Positions 1-5,591 of a DNA stretch of 11,066 nucleotides are shown here, one piece after another (the first letter of the stretch is position 1; the number at the start of each line of letters is the position of its first letter). The DNA is from Candidatus Hydrogenedentota bacterium (lineage in GTDB: Bacteria > Hydrogenedentota > Hydrogenedentia > Hydrogenedentales > SLHB01). The position numbers and the translations under genes are program-made. The stretch is from positions 1 to 11,066 of the forward strand of contig JAKJDA010000061.1 of assembly GCA_022706165.1 (NCBI GenBank), written 5' to 3'. The notes beneath the pieces were generated by a model. It did not search any database and had not been told where the DNA came from. It saw nothing but the letters and a program-made list of their open reading frames with translations.

Positions 1-199
1 CATAGCCGCGCAAGGTAGGGTATGTGATCCATCCGAAATTGTCCGGGTCTGAAAATGAGCCGTCCTGAAAAAGCTCACACGTACACTCAAACTTCGGGCA
101 GCAACAGTCCTCAAACTGTTCGCGTGTTATCCGTATCGGCTTCCCCTCGGCGTTCGCCGGGAACCCGCCGCTCGGCATTCTGTAAATCGGGTCTGTCAT
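1..199 (-). CDS. Cysteine-rich protein, 3' end cut by window edge
   Basis: An open frame starts with the ATG at 199, which overlaps the previous stop (ATGA), and runs to the left edge without a stop. It gives 66 residues, beginning MTDPIYRMPSGGFPANAEGK. Residues 30-42 hold a cluster of five cysteines, EDCCCPKFECTCE (CCC-x4-C-x-C), followed by LFQDGSFSDPDNFGWITYPT. I do not recognise the family. The cluster could bind metal or form disulphides. Its place right after the collagen-like gene, with the same four-base overlap used in this operon, suggests a further tail or virion protein. The overlap, continuous frame and protein-like composition support it as a real gene although only a piece is visible. 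Confidence 0.65.
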   Translation of the reverse strand, partial: MTDPIYRMPSGGFPANAEGKPIRITREQFEDCCCPKFECTCELFQDGSFSDPDNFGWITYPTLRGY

Positions 200-594
200 G
201 TCGGACACTCAAACGTTTCGAGAGGAATCACGCTATACACGCCGTCTTCAATGTAGAGAACGCCGGTTCCTTCGGGCGGCGTGAAGTCTTGTCCAGCCGG
301 TCCAGCCGGTCCTGCTTGACCTGCTGGTCCTTGCGCCCCAGTCGCCCCTGTTGCTCCCGTCGCACCTCTTGCACCGCGTGCGCCGTCCTTGCCAACCCCA
401 GTCGTCCTTACATCATCCTCAAATCCCCACGGCTGTATTCTATACTCAGCCTCTTTCCCGGCCATCGCATCCCATGTCTTGCGCTGAATCGCCTTGAACG
501 GGTCGGGCTGATTCTCAAACCCGCGCCGCGCAAGAAGCTCGCCGCCGATGGTCGTAACCACCCGCTCGGTATCCCGCTCGTTCCAGCCGATCAT
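196..594 (-). CDS. Collagen-like repeat protein, probable tail fibre or virion surface component
   Basis: The 132-residue product has a globular N-terminal part (MIGWNERDTERVVTTIGGEL, up to about residue 65). Twelve uninterrupted Gly-X-Y triplets follow at about 68-103, such as GAR-GAR-GAT-GAT-GAT-GAQ-GPA, and then a short C-terminal domain (GVLYIEDGVYSVIPLETFEC). Gly-X-Y runs form a collagen triple helix, so the protein is probably a trimer. In phages such proteins are usually tail fibre or spike parts, or decorate the particle surface. It starts in a four-base ATGA overlap with the nozzle candidate's stop and ends in the same kind of overlap with the next gene. It is short for a fibre and could be an adaptor piece joining nozzle and fibre. 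Confidence 0.75.
   Translation of the reverse strand: MIGWNERDTERVVTTIGGELLARRGFENQPDPFKAIQRKTWDAMAGKEAEYRIQPWGFEDDVRTTGVGKDGARGARGATGATGATGAQGPAGQAGPAGPAGQDFTPPEGTGVLYIEDGVYSVIPLETFECPT
292..309 (-). repeat. Tandem 9-bp repeat inside the collagen-like region
   Basis: The plus-strand unit TCCAGCCGG occurs twice head to tail (292-300 and 301-309). It encodes successive Gly-Pro-Ala triplets. Perfect tandem units of 9 bases keep the frame, so slippage here would lengthen or shorten the triple helix without breaking the gene. Confidence 0.7.
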
Positions 595-1721
595 GTTGTT
601 CCATCCTTCGCGTCCGGGTCGCTTGCCGGATCAATCAGCGCGTCTATCTGATAGATGCCTATGTCGCCCTTCAATCCTTCCACGCGCACACGAAACACTC
701 GTGTCTGTATCGGCGCCTCAAGAAGCCACGTATGCCGAAACCTGTTTTCCGTGGATGCGCTCACGATGAACTTGCTGCTGCGCTGGATCGCAAGCCGGTT
801 TTCGGCCTGTCCTGACTCTATCGCCAGTGTAAACTCGCCGGTGCCGCCCGTAGTGCATACGGCCAGCTTCTTGACTGCGAACGGCGAAAAGAACGTCATT
901 GAATAGGGCCGCGAAATCAGGGTCGCATACGCATTTCCCGAGTATCGGTAGATGCGGCGATTGTCCATGTCGTACACGATGTCCCGCGCAATAACGAGCG
1001 TCTGCCCCCAATTACAGGACAGAAGCACATCGCCGGTCTGCGCCTCCGAATACTTCCGCACAAGCCGCGACAACTCGATTACCTCATCGCCGCCTGCCCA
1101 AAGGAAGTGTCGCAAGCCGTGCGCCCCGGCCCCGTCCCATGCCACAGCCGCGTACCCGTTTATGACGCTGTTCGCATACGCCGGTTTCGACAACGTTGCG
1201 CCGATGGAATAGTTTGCCGCCGACTTCTGGAAATCGTCGTCGTCGCCCGCACAGTTGGACAGCACGTATCCCGCATTCTCCTTGAACACGAAAATCTTTC
1301 CGTTCCCGGACGGGATTACCAACGTGATCGGGCCGTTCCCGTCGTCGTTGAAATCAATGTGGCCCTCGGATGTCCACGGCTCCGGTGCTGACCCGTTTTG
1401 TAATACGGTGTATTCAAGCCGGTACAAACTTTCGGGATCACCGTCAATCACGGGTGTCAGCGAAACCTTCCACCACCGATTGTAAGAATAGAAATACTTG
1501 CACCCGTCGCCCGAAACATCGCTGCCGTCCACCGGCACGAAGAACAGCGCGCGCGAGTTGGGCGATGCAACCGGCGCGGTCCCGTACCGCAACACGCCGA
1601 AGGAATCAAACTTCGCCTGGTCTATGTCCGTGCATTCGCCCTGCCTAAGCCGGACCCATTCCGATTCGGTGTTGATGCTGGTCGGGAACGCACCCTCCAG
1701 CGTGATCCACTGCCAAGCCAT
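591..1721 (-). CDS. Probable tail nozzle / DNA-stabilisation protein
   Basis: The 376-residue product is dominated by beta strands. Examples are ITLVIPSGNGKIFVFKENAG (about 132-151), GYAAVAWDGAGAHGLRHFLW (about 189-208), TLVIARDIVYDMDNRRIYRY (about 241-260) and a C-terminal domain RPYSMTFFSPFAVKKLAV then EFTLAIESG and FRVRVEGLKGDIGIYQIDAL. Strand-rich proteins with GKIFVF and NRRIYRY-like blades at this location resemble the propeller-built nozzle proteins of short-tailed phages (P22 gp10, T7 gp12). Those form the tube below the adaptor and keep packaged DNA in. The protein is shorter than P22 gp10 (about 470 residues). GAGG lies seven bases before the ATG. The end overlaps the next gene by four bases (ATGA). 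The call is by fold impression and order and is therefore moderate. Confidence 0.5.
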   Translation of the reverse strand: MAWQWITLEGAFPTSINTESEWVRLRQGECTDIDQAKFDSFGVLRYGTAPVASPNSRALFFVPVDGSDVSGDGCKYFYSYNRWWKVSLTPVIDGDPESLYRLEYTVLQNGSAPEPWTSEGHIDFNDDGNGPITLVIPSGNGKIFVFKENAGYVLSNCAGDDDDFQKSAANYSIGATLSKPAYANSVINGYAAVAWDGAGAHGLRHFLWAGGDEVIELSRLVRKYSEAQTGDVLLSCNWGQTLVIARDIVYDMDNRRIYRYSGNAYATLISRPYSMTFFSPFAVKKLAVCTTGGTGEFTLAIESGQAENRLAIQRSSKFIVSASTENRFRHTWLLEAPIQTRVFRVRVEGLKGDIGIYQIDALIDPASDPDAKDGTT

Positions 1722-1730
1722 GTTCGTGCC

Positions 1731-2096
1731 TCATAGTTCTGTAGCACCACCAAACTTACCCTGCACATCATCTTCCTTCATCCGGTACATCTGCGCGGTT
1801 TTCGCCGTTTCGATGTAGAGCCGGTAGAAGTTGACCTCCTCAGATTGCGCCTTGTAGCCGGTGTTCGCCAGCACGCTCAGAATGCCAGCGAAGATGCACG
1901 GCTCATACTGCGAGTCGAGGTCTATCTCATCGGCCAGTTTGTCCACGCTCTCCTCGTCAGTACCCACGCGGGTCTGCATATCGGAAAGCGTGTCGTTTAC
2001 CGCTGAAATGAAGTCTTGCGTTGCCGAAGCGGAGTTGGCGGGCAAGCCCATGCGCCTGCCCGCCCGCTCCCAAAGCCGCCGAACGGAGATTGCCAT
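1731..2096 (-). CDS. Probable head-tail adaptor (connector) protein
   Basis: The 121-residue product is mostly helical and contains FISAVNDTLSDMQTRVGTDE, DKLADEIDLDSQYEPCIFAG, and a long helix EVNFYRLYIETAKTAQMYR. Short helix-bundle proteins with a central Y-x-P-x-x-x-AG segment encoded shortly after the capsid gene are typical phage adaptors. They form a ring under the portal and connect it to the tail; in P22 gp4 fills this role. The next gene looks like a nozzle protein, which fits. AGGAGG precedes the start, and its stop is nine bases before the next ATG. I assign it from secondary structure and order, not from a database match. Confidence 0.55.
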   Translation of the reverse strand: MAISVRRLWERAGRRMGLPANSASATQDFISAVNDTLSDMQTRVGTDEESVDKLADEIDLDSQYEPCIFAGILSVLANTGYKAQSEEVNFYRLYIETAKTAQMYRMKEDDVQGKFGGATEL

Positions 2097-2102
2097 GATG
2101 CA

Positions 2103-2108
2103 CCTCCT
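2103..2108 (-). promoter_or_regulatory. Strong ribosome binding site overlapping the upstream stop
   Basis: A full AGGAGG on the minus strand lies six bases before the adaptor ATG at 2096 and overlaps the TAG of the preceding gene. This is the strongest Shine-Dalgarno in the window and gives high, possibly coupled, translation of the adaptor gene. Confidence 0.6.
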
Positions 2109-2838
2109 AGAACGGCGTGATGTATAGGTTCACATCGCACTTGATGTAGCGCGCGGTTGCGTCATACGGCTGAACAGCAACCTTCTCGCCAATCAACGGA
2201 ACGTCCACAAACCACGCTTGCAGCGTCTCGTTGCTGCACGCTGTTGCACGCGGATAGTAAACGAGGCTCCCGCCCACATCCGTCAACACAAGCGCCGTTC
2301 TGTTCATGTTCGTGTCTTTCGGCTCTATCCACACGTTCATGCTCAGGGTCGGCGTTGTGCTAGCAACATAGACGCATCCGGTCGCGTTCGCAGAGTAGTT
2401 TGTGTACTTCCCGGTAATCGTTGTCCCAGCGTCCACCTTCTTCCACGATGTCGAGTTGGTTGTTCCGGCAACCTTGCTAATCCACCAGTTCGTCGTTGCC
2501 GACTTGAACCAGAACAACCACGCACCGTCCGTACTCTCATAATAGTTGGTGGTATCGTAGATCATTCCGTTGTTGTTCGTGGTGGAAAAGATATATCCAG
2601 TTGTCGGGATACCCGGAACGCAATCGCCATCGTTGGTTGCGATGTACGCTATCGAAGTCTGATAGACCTGAATGGCAGACAAATACCCGTCCTGCGCGTT
2701 GCTCGTTCGCAACGTGGTGGTGGTAATTGCCGTCGTGTTGGTTACTACCTGACTCCAGGACATCGGAATACGGTTCTGCCCAAACGCCGCAACAGCGATC
2801 ATCAAGCAAGCGATAAAAAAGAAGCCGGTTCTTTTCAT
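2107..2838 (-). CDS. Second secreted-type Thr/Asn-rich protein (signal peptide)
   Basis: The 243-residue product begins MKRTGFFFIACLMIAVAAFG, a basic n-region and hydrophobic core with a plausible Sec cleavage after AFG or AFGQ near residue 20. It shares its first four residues with the neighbouring signal-peptide protein. The mature chain is very rich in Thr, Asn, Ser and Tyr and looks all-beta. Its middle (about 80-160) contains GYIFSTTNNNGMIYDTTNYY, WLFWFKSATTNWWISK and TGKYTNYSANATGCVYVAS. This aromatic, Gly and Asn pattern resembles small repeats in fibre-like proteins, though I name no family. Four mature cysteines (73, 155, 201, 234) could form disulphides in an oxidising compartment. 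AAGGAG lies six bases before the ATG. Its stop overlaps the strong ribosome binding site of the adaptor gene. Its base composition looks somewhat lower in GC than its neighbours by eye. Function unknown. Confidence 0.8.
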   Translation of the reverse strand: MKRTGFFFIACLMIAVAAFGQNRIPMSWSQVVTNTTAITTTTLRTSNAQDGYLSAIQVYQTSIAYIATNDGDCVPGIPTTGYIFSTTNNNGMIYDTTNYYESTDGAWLFWFKSATTNWWISKVAGTTNSTSWKKVDAGTTITGKYTNYSANATGCVYVASTTPTLSMNVWIEPKDTNMNRTALVLTDVGGSLVYYPRATACSNETLQAWFVDVPLIGEKVAVQPYDATARYIKCDVNLYITPF

Positions 2839-2857
2839 CCTATTCTCCTTTTCTTGA

Positions 2858-2885
2858 GGGCGACACGCATAGCAGCGAGCCGCCC
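2858..2885 (-). other. Hairpin between the two signal-peptide genes
   Basis: GGGCGGC and GTCGCCC form a 7-bp stem (one G-U pair) with a 14-base loop in the 60-base gap between the two genes. No U-run follows, so termination is doubtful. It lies just upstream of the AAGGAG ribosome binding site of the second gene. Confidence 0.25.
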
Positions 2886-2898
2886 GTCAACCGCCTGC

Positions 2899-3594
2899 CT
2901 AATAATCTCCGAGGTTCGTCCAGTGAATCGTAATCACGCCGGAAACAGTATTCGTCGCCGTTGTAGACGGTGCCAGAAAGTCGTTCATGTCCACGCCAAA
3001 GTTCAAGTACATATCCTTTGCCGTAGTTGTCCCGTCAAACTGCGCCGCCGCCGCCAATGCCGAACTGTTCGTCCCGTTGATCGGGTCTGCGCTTGTGGAA
3101 GGACAGAGATCAACCATTGTGCCTGCAAGCGCGTTCGTGCTTGCTGCCACCGTGCCAAGCGCCCAATCGCCGCCTGACGCCAATGGCAACTTGTTGGTCT
3201 GCGGAGCGAGGATGATATTCTTCACCGTCACCCCGTGAACCAGCAACCGCCCTTCGGGGAAGTCGTAAATCTTCACGCTGCCCCATGCGTTCGTTTGGCT
3301 TTCTGCAACAATCTTGATTTCCGTTCCATTCAACGTCAGCGTGGTTTTCTTCATGTTCCCGTAATCAGCGTCCTCCGCCGTTACGGTTGACACGCTTGCC
3401 GTTCCGGACGTAACAAGAACATCACGAATGCTCACCGCATCAATTTCAAGCGTTGCCGTTCCAGCATCGTCCGTTGTCACCATCGCCGTTCCGAGTTTGC
3501 TCGACCTGAATCCGGCCCCGCCCACATCGCGGGCCATCGCATTCATGCCAAGAGCAAGCGCAACAGCGACAGCAAAAAGAATCGTTCGCTTCAT
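2899..3594 (-). CDS. Secreted-type beta protein after the capsid gene (signal peptide)
   Basis: The 231-residue product opens with a textbook Sec signal peptide: basic MKRT, a hydrophobic core (ILFAVAVALALG), and an AMA/RD cleavage site near residue 21. The mature part is Thr, Ala, Ser and Gly rich and probably beta-structured. Its C-terminal half carries KIYDFPEGRLLVHGVTVKN, GGDWALGTVAAS, DGTTTAKDMYLNFGVD and a final SGVITIHWTNLGDY. That DGT-DxYLNF-W-NLGD end pattern feels like a virion surface or decoration domain found near capsid genes, but I cannot confirm this without a search. The start has GGGAG seven bases upstream. The gene follows a 66-base gap, long for this operon. It has one cysteine in the mature part and no lipobox or second membrane segment. 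It could be a virion component with an export signal, or a phage protein sent to the host envelope. Confidence 0.8.
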   Translation of the reverse strand: MKRTILFAVAVALALGMNAMARDVGGAGFRSSKLGTAMVTTDDAGTATLEIDAVSIRDVLVTSGTASVSTVTAEDADYGNMKKTTLTLNGTEIKIVAESQTNAWGSVKIYDFPEGRLLVHGVTVKNIILAPQTNKLPLASGGDWALGTVAASTNALAGTMVDLCPSTSADPINGTNSSALAAAAQFDGTTTAKDMYLNFGVDMNDFLAPSTTATNTVSGVITIHWTNLGDY

Positions 3595-3612
3595 GTCTTT
3601 TCTCCCTGTTCA

Positions 3613-3639
3613 GGGGGCTTTGGGATTACCGCCGCCCCC
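3613..3639 (-). terminator. GC-rich hairpin after the capsid gene
   Basis: A perfect 6-bp stem, GGGGGC with GCCCCC, encloses a 15-base loop in the 66-base gap between the capsid stop and the first signal-peptide gene. No U-run follows on the minus strand, so it is not a classic intrinsic terminator. It could be an attenuator, an mRNA 3'-end protector for the abundant capsid message, or chance. Confidence 0.3.
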
Positions 3640-3660
3640 GTCACATTGTTGTCGTGTTGC

Positions 3661-4287
3661 TTACGCCCCGGCGTTGCCGCGCAGCCCATGCGGACGATCC
3701 GCGCCAGTGACAAACGTCATGGCAATGCGCTGTATGGTAACGTCCACGTTCTGACCGTCCTGCCAGGTCTTGACGCCGGGTTTCTTGCCCCAGTACCAGT
3801 ACAACTGGAAGTCCGTCTCGTTGACCTCAACCGTGCCGAACCACGCCGTCGAACTCGTCAGGTAGTCCCACACAATCACGTTGAACGCGCCGCGAAAGAT
3901 GTTCGTGGCGTTCAGGTTGTCTTCCGGGTTCCCGTCAGACTTCGTGATTTCGAGGGCTTTCCTGCGGAGGGCGCGAGGAACAACCAGGTTCCGCATAATC
4001 AGCGGACGCTTCAAAGCGCGCCCGTTGGTCGTTGCGGCGAAGTTGTTGTCCATGTCCTCCAGCGAATCGGGCGACAGCGCAGCCGCCGTCTCCTCGTTGT
4101 CCCACGTGCCGCTCCCGTCTTCCAACGGGCGGCTCTTGTCGCAGAGGTTCATCCCGTCCGCGCAGATAAACGGAACCGTCGCGGAGAACGCGAGATTGAA
4201 CGGAAGGGCCGCGTGCAACTCGATGGTGTCCTTGCCGGACGTAATCAGCGCGCGCTGAATCTTGGAGATCAGCTCGTCCTGCGGAGC
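3661..4287 (-). CDS. Major capsid protein, C-terminal fragment (frameshifted)
   Basis: This frame continues the shell protein: APQDELISKIQRALITSGKD, then TIELHAALPFNLAF. The hallmark DGMNLCDKSRPLEDGSGTWD follows, parallel to the DGxxLFSxxHPL-G-G-xxN segment of HK97-fold capsid proteins, then ETAAALSPDSLEDM. Further on come RNLVVPRALRRKALEI (the LVVPxxLxxxA helix), NATNIFRGAFNVIVWDYL and STAWFG, all in the order expected for the P and A domains. The fragment has no credible start of its own. The first usable codon is a TTG at 4218 without a Shine-Dalgarno, and open codons continue upstream of it to about 4296, so it is the 3' part of one gene. The stop TAA is at 3661-3663, followed by a hairpin and the signal-peptide genes. 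Confidence 0.85.
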   Translation of the reverse strand, partial: APQDELISKIQRALITSGKDTIELHAALPFNLAFSATVPFICADGMNLCDKSRPLEDGSGTWDNEETAAALSPDSLEDMDNNFAATTNGRALKRPLIMRNLVVPRALRRKALEITKSDGNPEDNLNATNIFRGAFNVIVWDYLTSSTAWFGTVEVNETDFQLYWYWGKKPGVKTWQDGQNVDVTIQRIAMTFVTGADRPHGLRGNAGA

Positions 4288-4601
4288 CGGTCTTCATAGC
4301 GGAAGCCCAGCCGGTAGTCCACCGGGGTGTACGTGTTGTTGAATCCTTCGATCACGGTCCCCATCGCAATGTCGTCCGCTTCCCGGTTCTGAGGAACCGT
4401 TCCGAAGCCGACAAACGATGTGTGCTTCACGTGATCGAGGTTCGTGGTCTTCTCGTTCCACAGCCGCAACCCCTGAATCGGCTTCTTCACCATGTCATCG
4501 TGAATGACAGAGAAGTTCGTCTCCAGGAAGTCGGGGAACTGTTCAGGCAACAGGATGCCGACCTGTGACCATGTATTTGTGAGTGCAGATGCAGTAGCCA
4601 T
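4269..4601 (-). CDS. Major capsid protein, N-terminal fragment (frameshifted)
   Basis: This frame gives the first part of the HK97-fold shell protein. It starts at an ATG preceded by AAGGA and reads MATASALTNTW, then a helical arm region. Next comes KHTSFVGFGTVPQNREADDIAMG and a segment FNNTYTPVDYRLGFRYED that matches the pattern of capsid proteins of the Mu gpT-like type: a TVPQNxE-like turn, then a Y-x-LGF strand. After about residue 104 it runs into five codons that do not fit and stops at 4269. The expected continuation (QDELISKIQRAL) is present directly downstream in the -1 frame. The intact gene would span 4601 to 3661 and encode about 313 residues. Whether the break is real or a sequencing or assembly error cannot be told here. 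Confidence 0.85.
   Translation of the reverse strand: MATASALTNTWSQVGILLPEQFPDFLETNFSVIHDDMVKKPIQGLRLWNEKTTNLDHVKHTSFVGFGTVPQNREADDIAMGTVIEGFNNTYTPVDYRLGFRYEDRLRRTS
4280..4296 (-). other. Frameshift site within the major capsid gene
   Basis: The N-terminal frame and the C-terminal frame overlap only between about 4296 (a TGA in the downstream frame) and 4269 (the TGA of the upstream frame). Adding one base near 4285-4290 reads continuously through RYEDR-APQDELISK. This fits a one-base deletion in this sequence. No slippery heptamer of the A-AAA-AAG or X-XXY-YYZ type lies in the overlap, so programmed frameshifting is not supported. Confidence 0.8.
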
Positions 4602-4619
4602 TGTCGTTTTCCTTTCGCC

Positions 4620-5105
4620 TTATGCCGCAGGGTCGGCGTCAATGATGTCGGTCTGTATTTTGACGTACACAACGGCCAGCGTATCGCTGGAGTCGTACAC
4701 GGCTGGGTTCACAATATACCCAAGGTTCTGAATCGTCACCGCTTCCTCCGATGCCGAAGGATCAACCGTGATGGTCGTACCGGAAACGTCCACGCCTTTC
4801 TTCTGACCGATCAGGGCAGTAGTTGCCGTTCCGCTGGTCAAGTTCATCTCGAATATCATATCCGGGGTGATCTTGATAACCCAAACCAGTCCAGCCGCAT
4901 CGCCAGAAGCGCGGTCTGTAATGGCCTGATACGAAATGCCGCCGGTAGTCGCGCCGTTCGACACGGCGACAAGCTCACCGGAGGTGTTGATGCGAAGAAA
5001 CTGTCCAGCGCCCCAAGCCGTTGATTTGGCAGCGTAACGCTGCACCACCTTCGGCGTTGTGGCAGCTTGGAACAGCCTCGGATTGCGAGCAACAAGAGTT
5101 GCCAT
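4620..5105 (-). CDS. Probable capsid decoration / stabilising protein
   Basis: The 161-residue product is rich in Thr, Ser, Ala, Val and Gly and looks like an all-beta domain. Notable segments are AAKSTAWGAGQFLRINTSGE (about 25-44), VIKITPDMIFEMNL and IGQKKGVDVSGTTITVD. The order AxG-x-FLRI-xxxGxLVAV followed by an ITPDxxFE strand recalls small capsid-cementing proteins encoded just before the major capsid gene in many podovirus-like phages. It would bind the outside of the shell after expansion and stabilise it against internal DNA pressure. AAGGAG lies eight bases before the ATG, and the next gene, the major capsid protein, begins 18 bases after its stop. There is no export signal. The functional call rests on composition, pattern and synteny, so it is moderate. 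Confidence 0.5.
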   Translation of the reverse strand: MATLVARNPRLFQAATTPKVVQRYAAKSTAWGAGQFLRINTSGELVAVSNGATTGGISYQAITDRASGDAAGLVWVIKITPDMIFEMNLTSGTATTALIGQKKGVDVSGTTITVDPSASEEAVTIQNLGYIVNPAVYDSSDTLAVVYVKIQTDIIDADPAA

Positions 5106-5124
5106 GATGTGATCTCCTTACTGT

Positions 5125-5589
5125 TCAGTCATCAATTTGTTCAAGCGCACCACCGGCATATTCCGGGTTCTTCGGCTTGGAAACGGCATCTGCCTGCGCC
5201 TTTGCGCGCTGGGCGGACGCTTCAATACGCTCGCGGTATGTCTTGGTCGGGATGCGGAACAGCGGATCACGCCGGTGCCGGACGATTTCCCCGTTTTCTC
5301 GGGTAATCGGCTCGTACCCCTGACGCTTGTAATCCTCAATCGGCGTTGTGCCGTCTCCGAAAAACGCATGAAACTCGCCGTCGCGTACACGCCCGTCTGC
5401 CGAAACAACAGACAGACATTCAGGCGCATACTGTTCGATGAGGCTCTTGCGCTCGTTGACGGGCATGTGGTTGACGGAAATGTTCGGCGCAATTCTGCGC
5501 TTCGGCGTTTCCATCTTTTCAACTTCGGCAACCGGGATCATCTCGACAAGTCCTTCCGATGTCAGCTTCTTCTTGTAGGTTCTCGGCAT
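5125..5589 (-). CDS. Unknown head-module protein between scaffold and decoration genes
   Basis: I do not recognise this 154-residue protein. It has a basic N-terminus (MPRTYKKKLTSEG), a central region with GDGTTPIEDYKRQGYEPI, and a charged helix near the C-terminus (TYRERIEASAQRAKAQADAV, about 120-139) followed by an acidic end. There is no signal peptide or membrane segment. I prefer the ATG at 5589 to the one at 5595: GGAG lies seven bases before 5589 but only one base before 5595. With that start it follows the scaffold stop by two bases. Its position next to capsid assembly genes suggests a minor head or assembly protein, which is inference only. Confidence 0.75.
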   Translation of the reverse strand: MPRTYKKKLTSEGLVEMIPVAEVEKMETPKRRIAPNISVNHMPVNERKSLIEQYAPECLSVVSADGRVRDGEFHAFFGDGTTPIEDYKRQGYEPITRENGEIVRHRRDPLFRIPTKTYRERIEASAQRAKAQADAVSKPKNPEYAGGALEQIDD

Positions 5590-5591
5590 GG

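Noticed and set aside
2806..2838. Lipoprotein signal around Cys 11 of the second signal-peptide protein.
   Set aside because: The residues before the cysteine (FIA) are a poor lipobox, the hydrophobic stretch before it is too short, and hydrophobic residues continue after it. An ordinary Sec signal fits better.
2839..2898. Possible promoter (TTGACG) in the gap before the second signal-peptide gene, minus strand.
   Set aside because: No -10-like hexamer lies at 16-18 bases. The TTGACG overlaps the edge of the hairpin and may be chance.
4269..4296. Programmed -1 ribosomal frameshift in the capsid gene.
   Set aside because: The overlap of the two frames holds no slippery heptamer and no obvious stimulatory hairpin. 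The upstream product would end before the core capsid fold, so a simple base loss is the better explanation.
591..5105. Tail tube, tape-measure or sheath genes that would indicate a long tail.
   Set aside because: No gene of the right size or pattern occurs between adaptor and nozzle candidates, and the right-hand genes are head genes. Such genes could still lie left of the window, so the short-tail reading is favoured but not proved.
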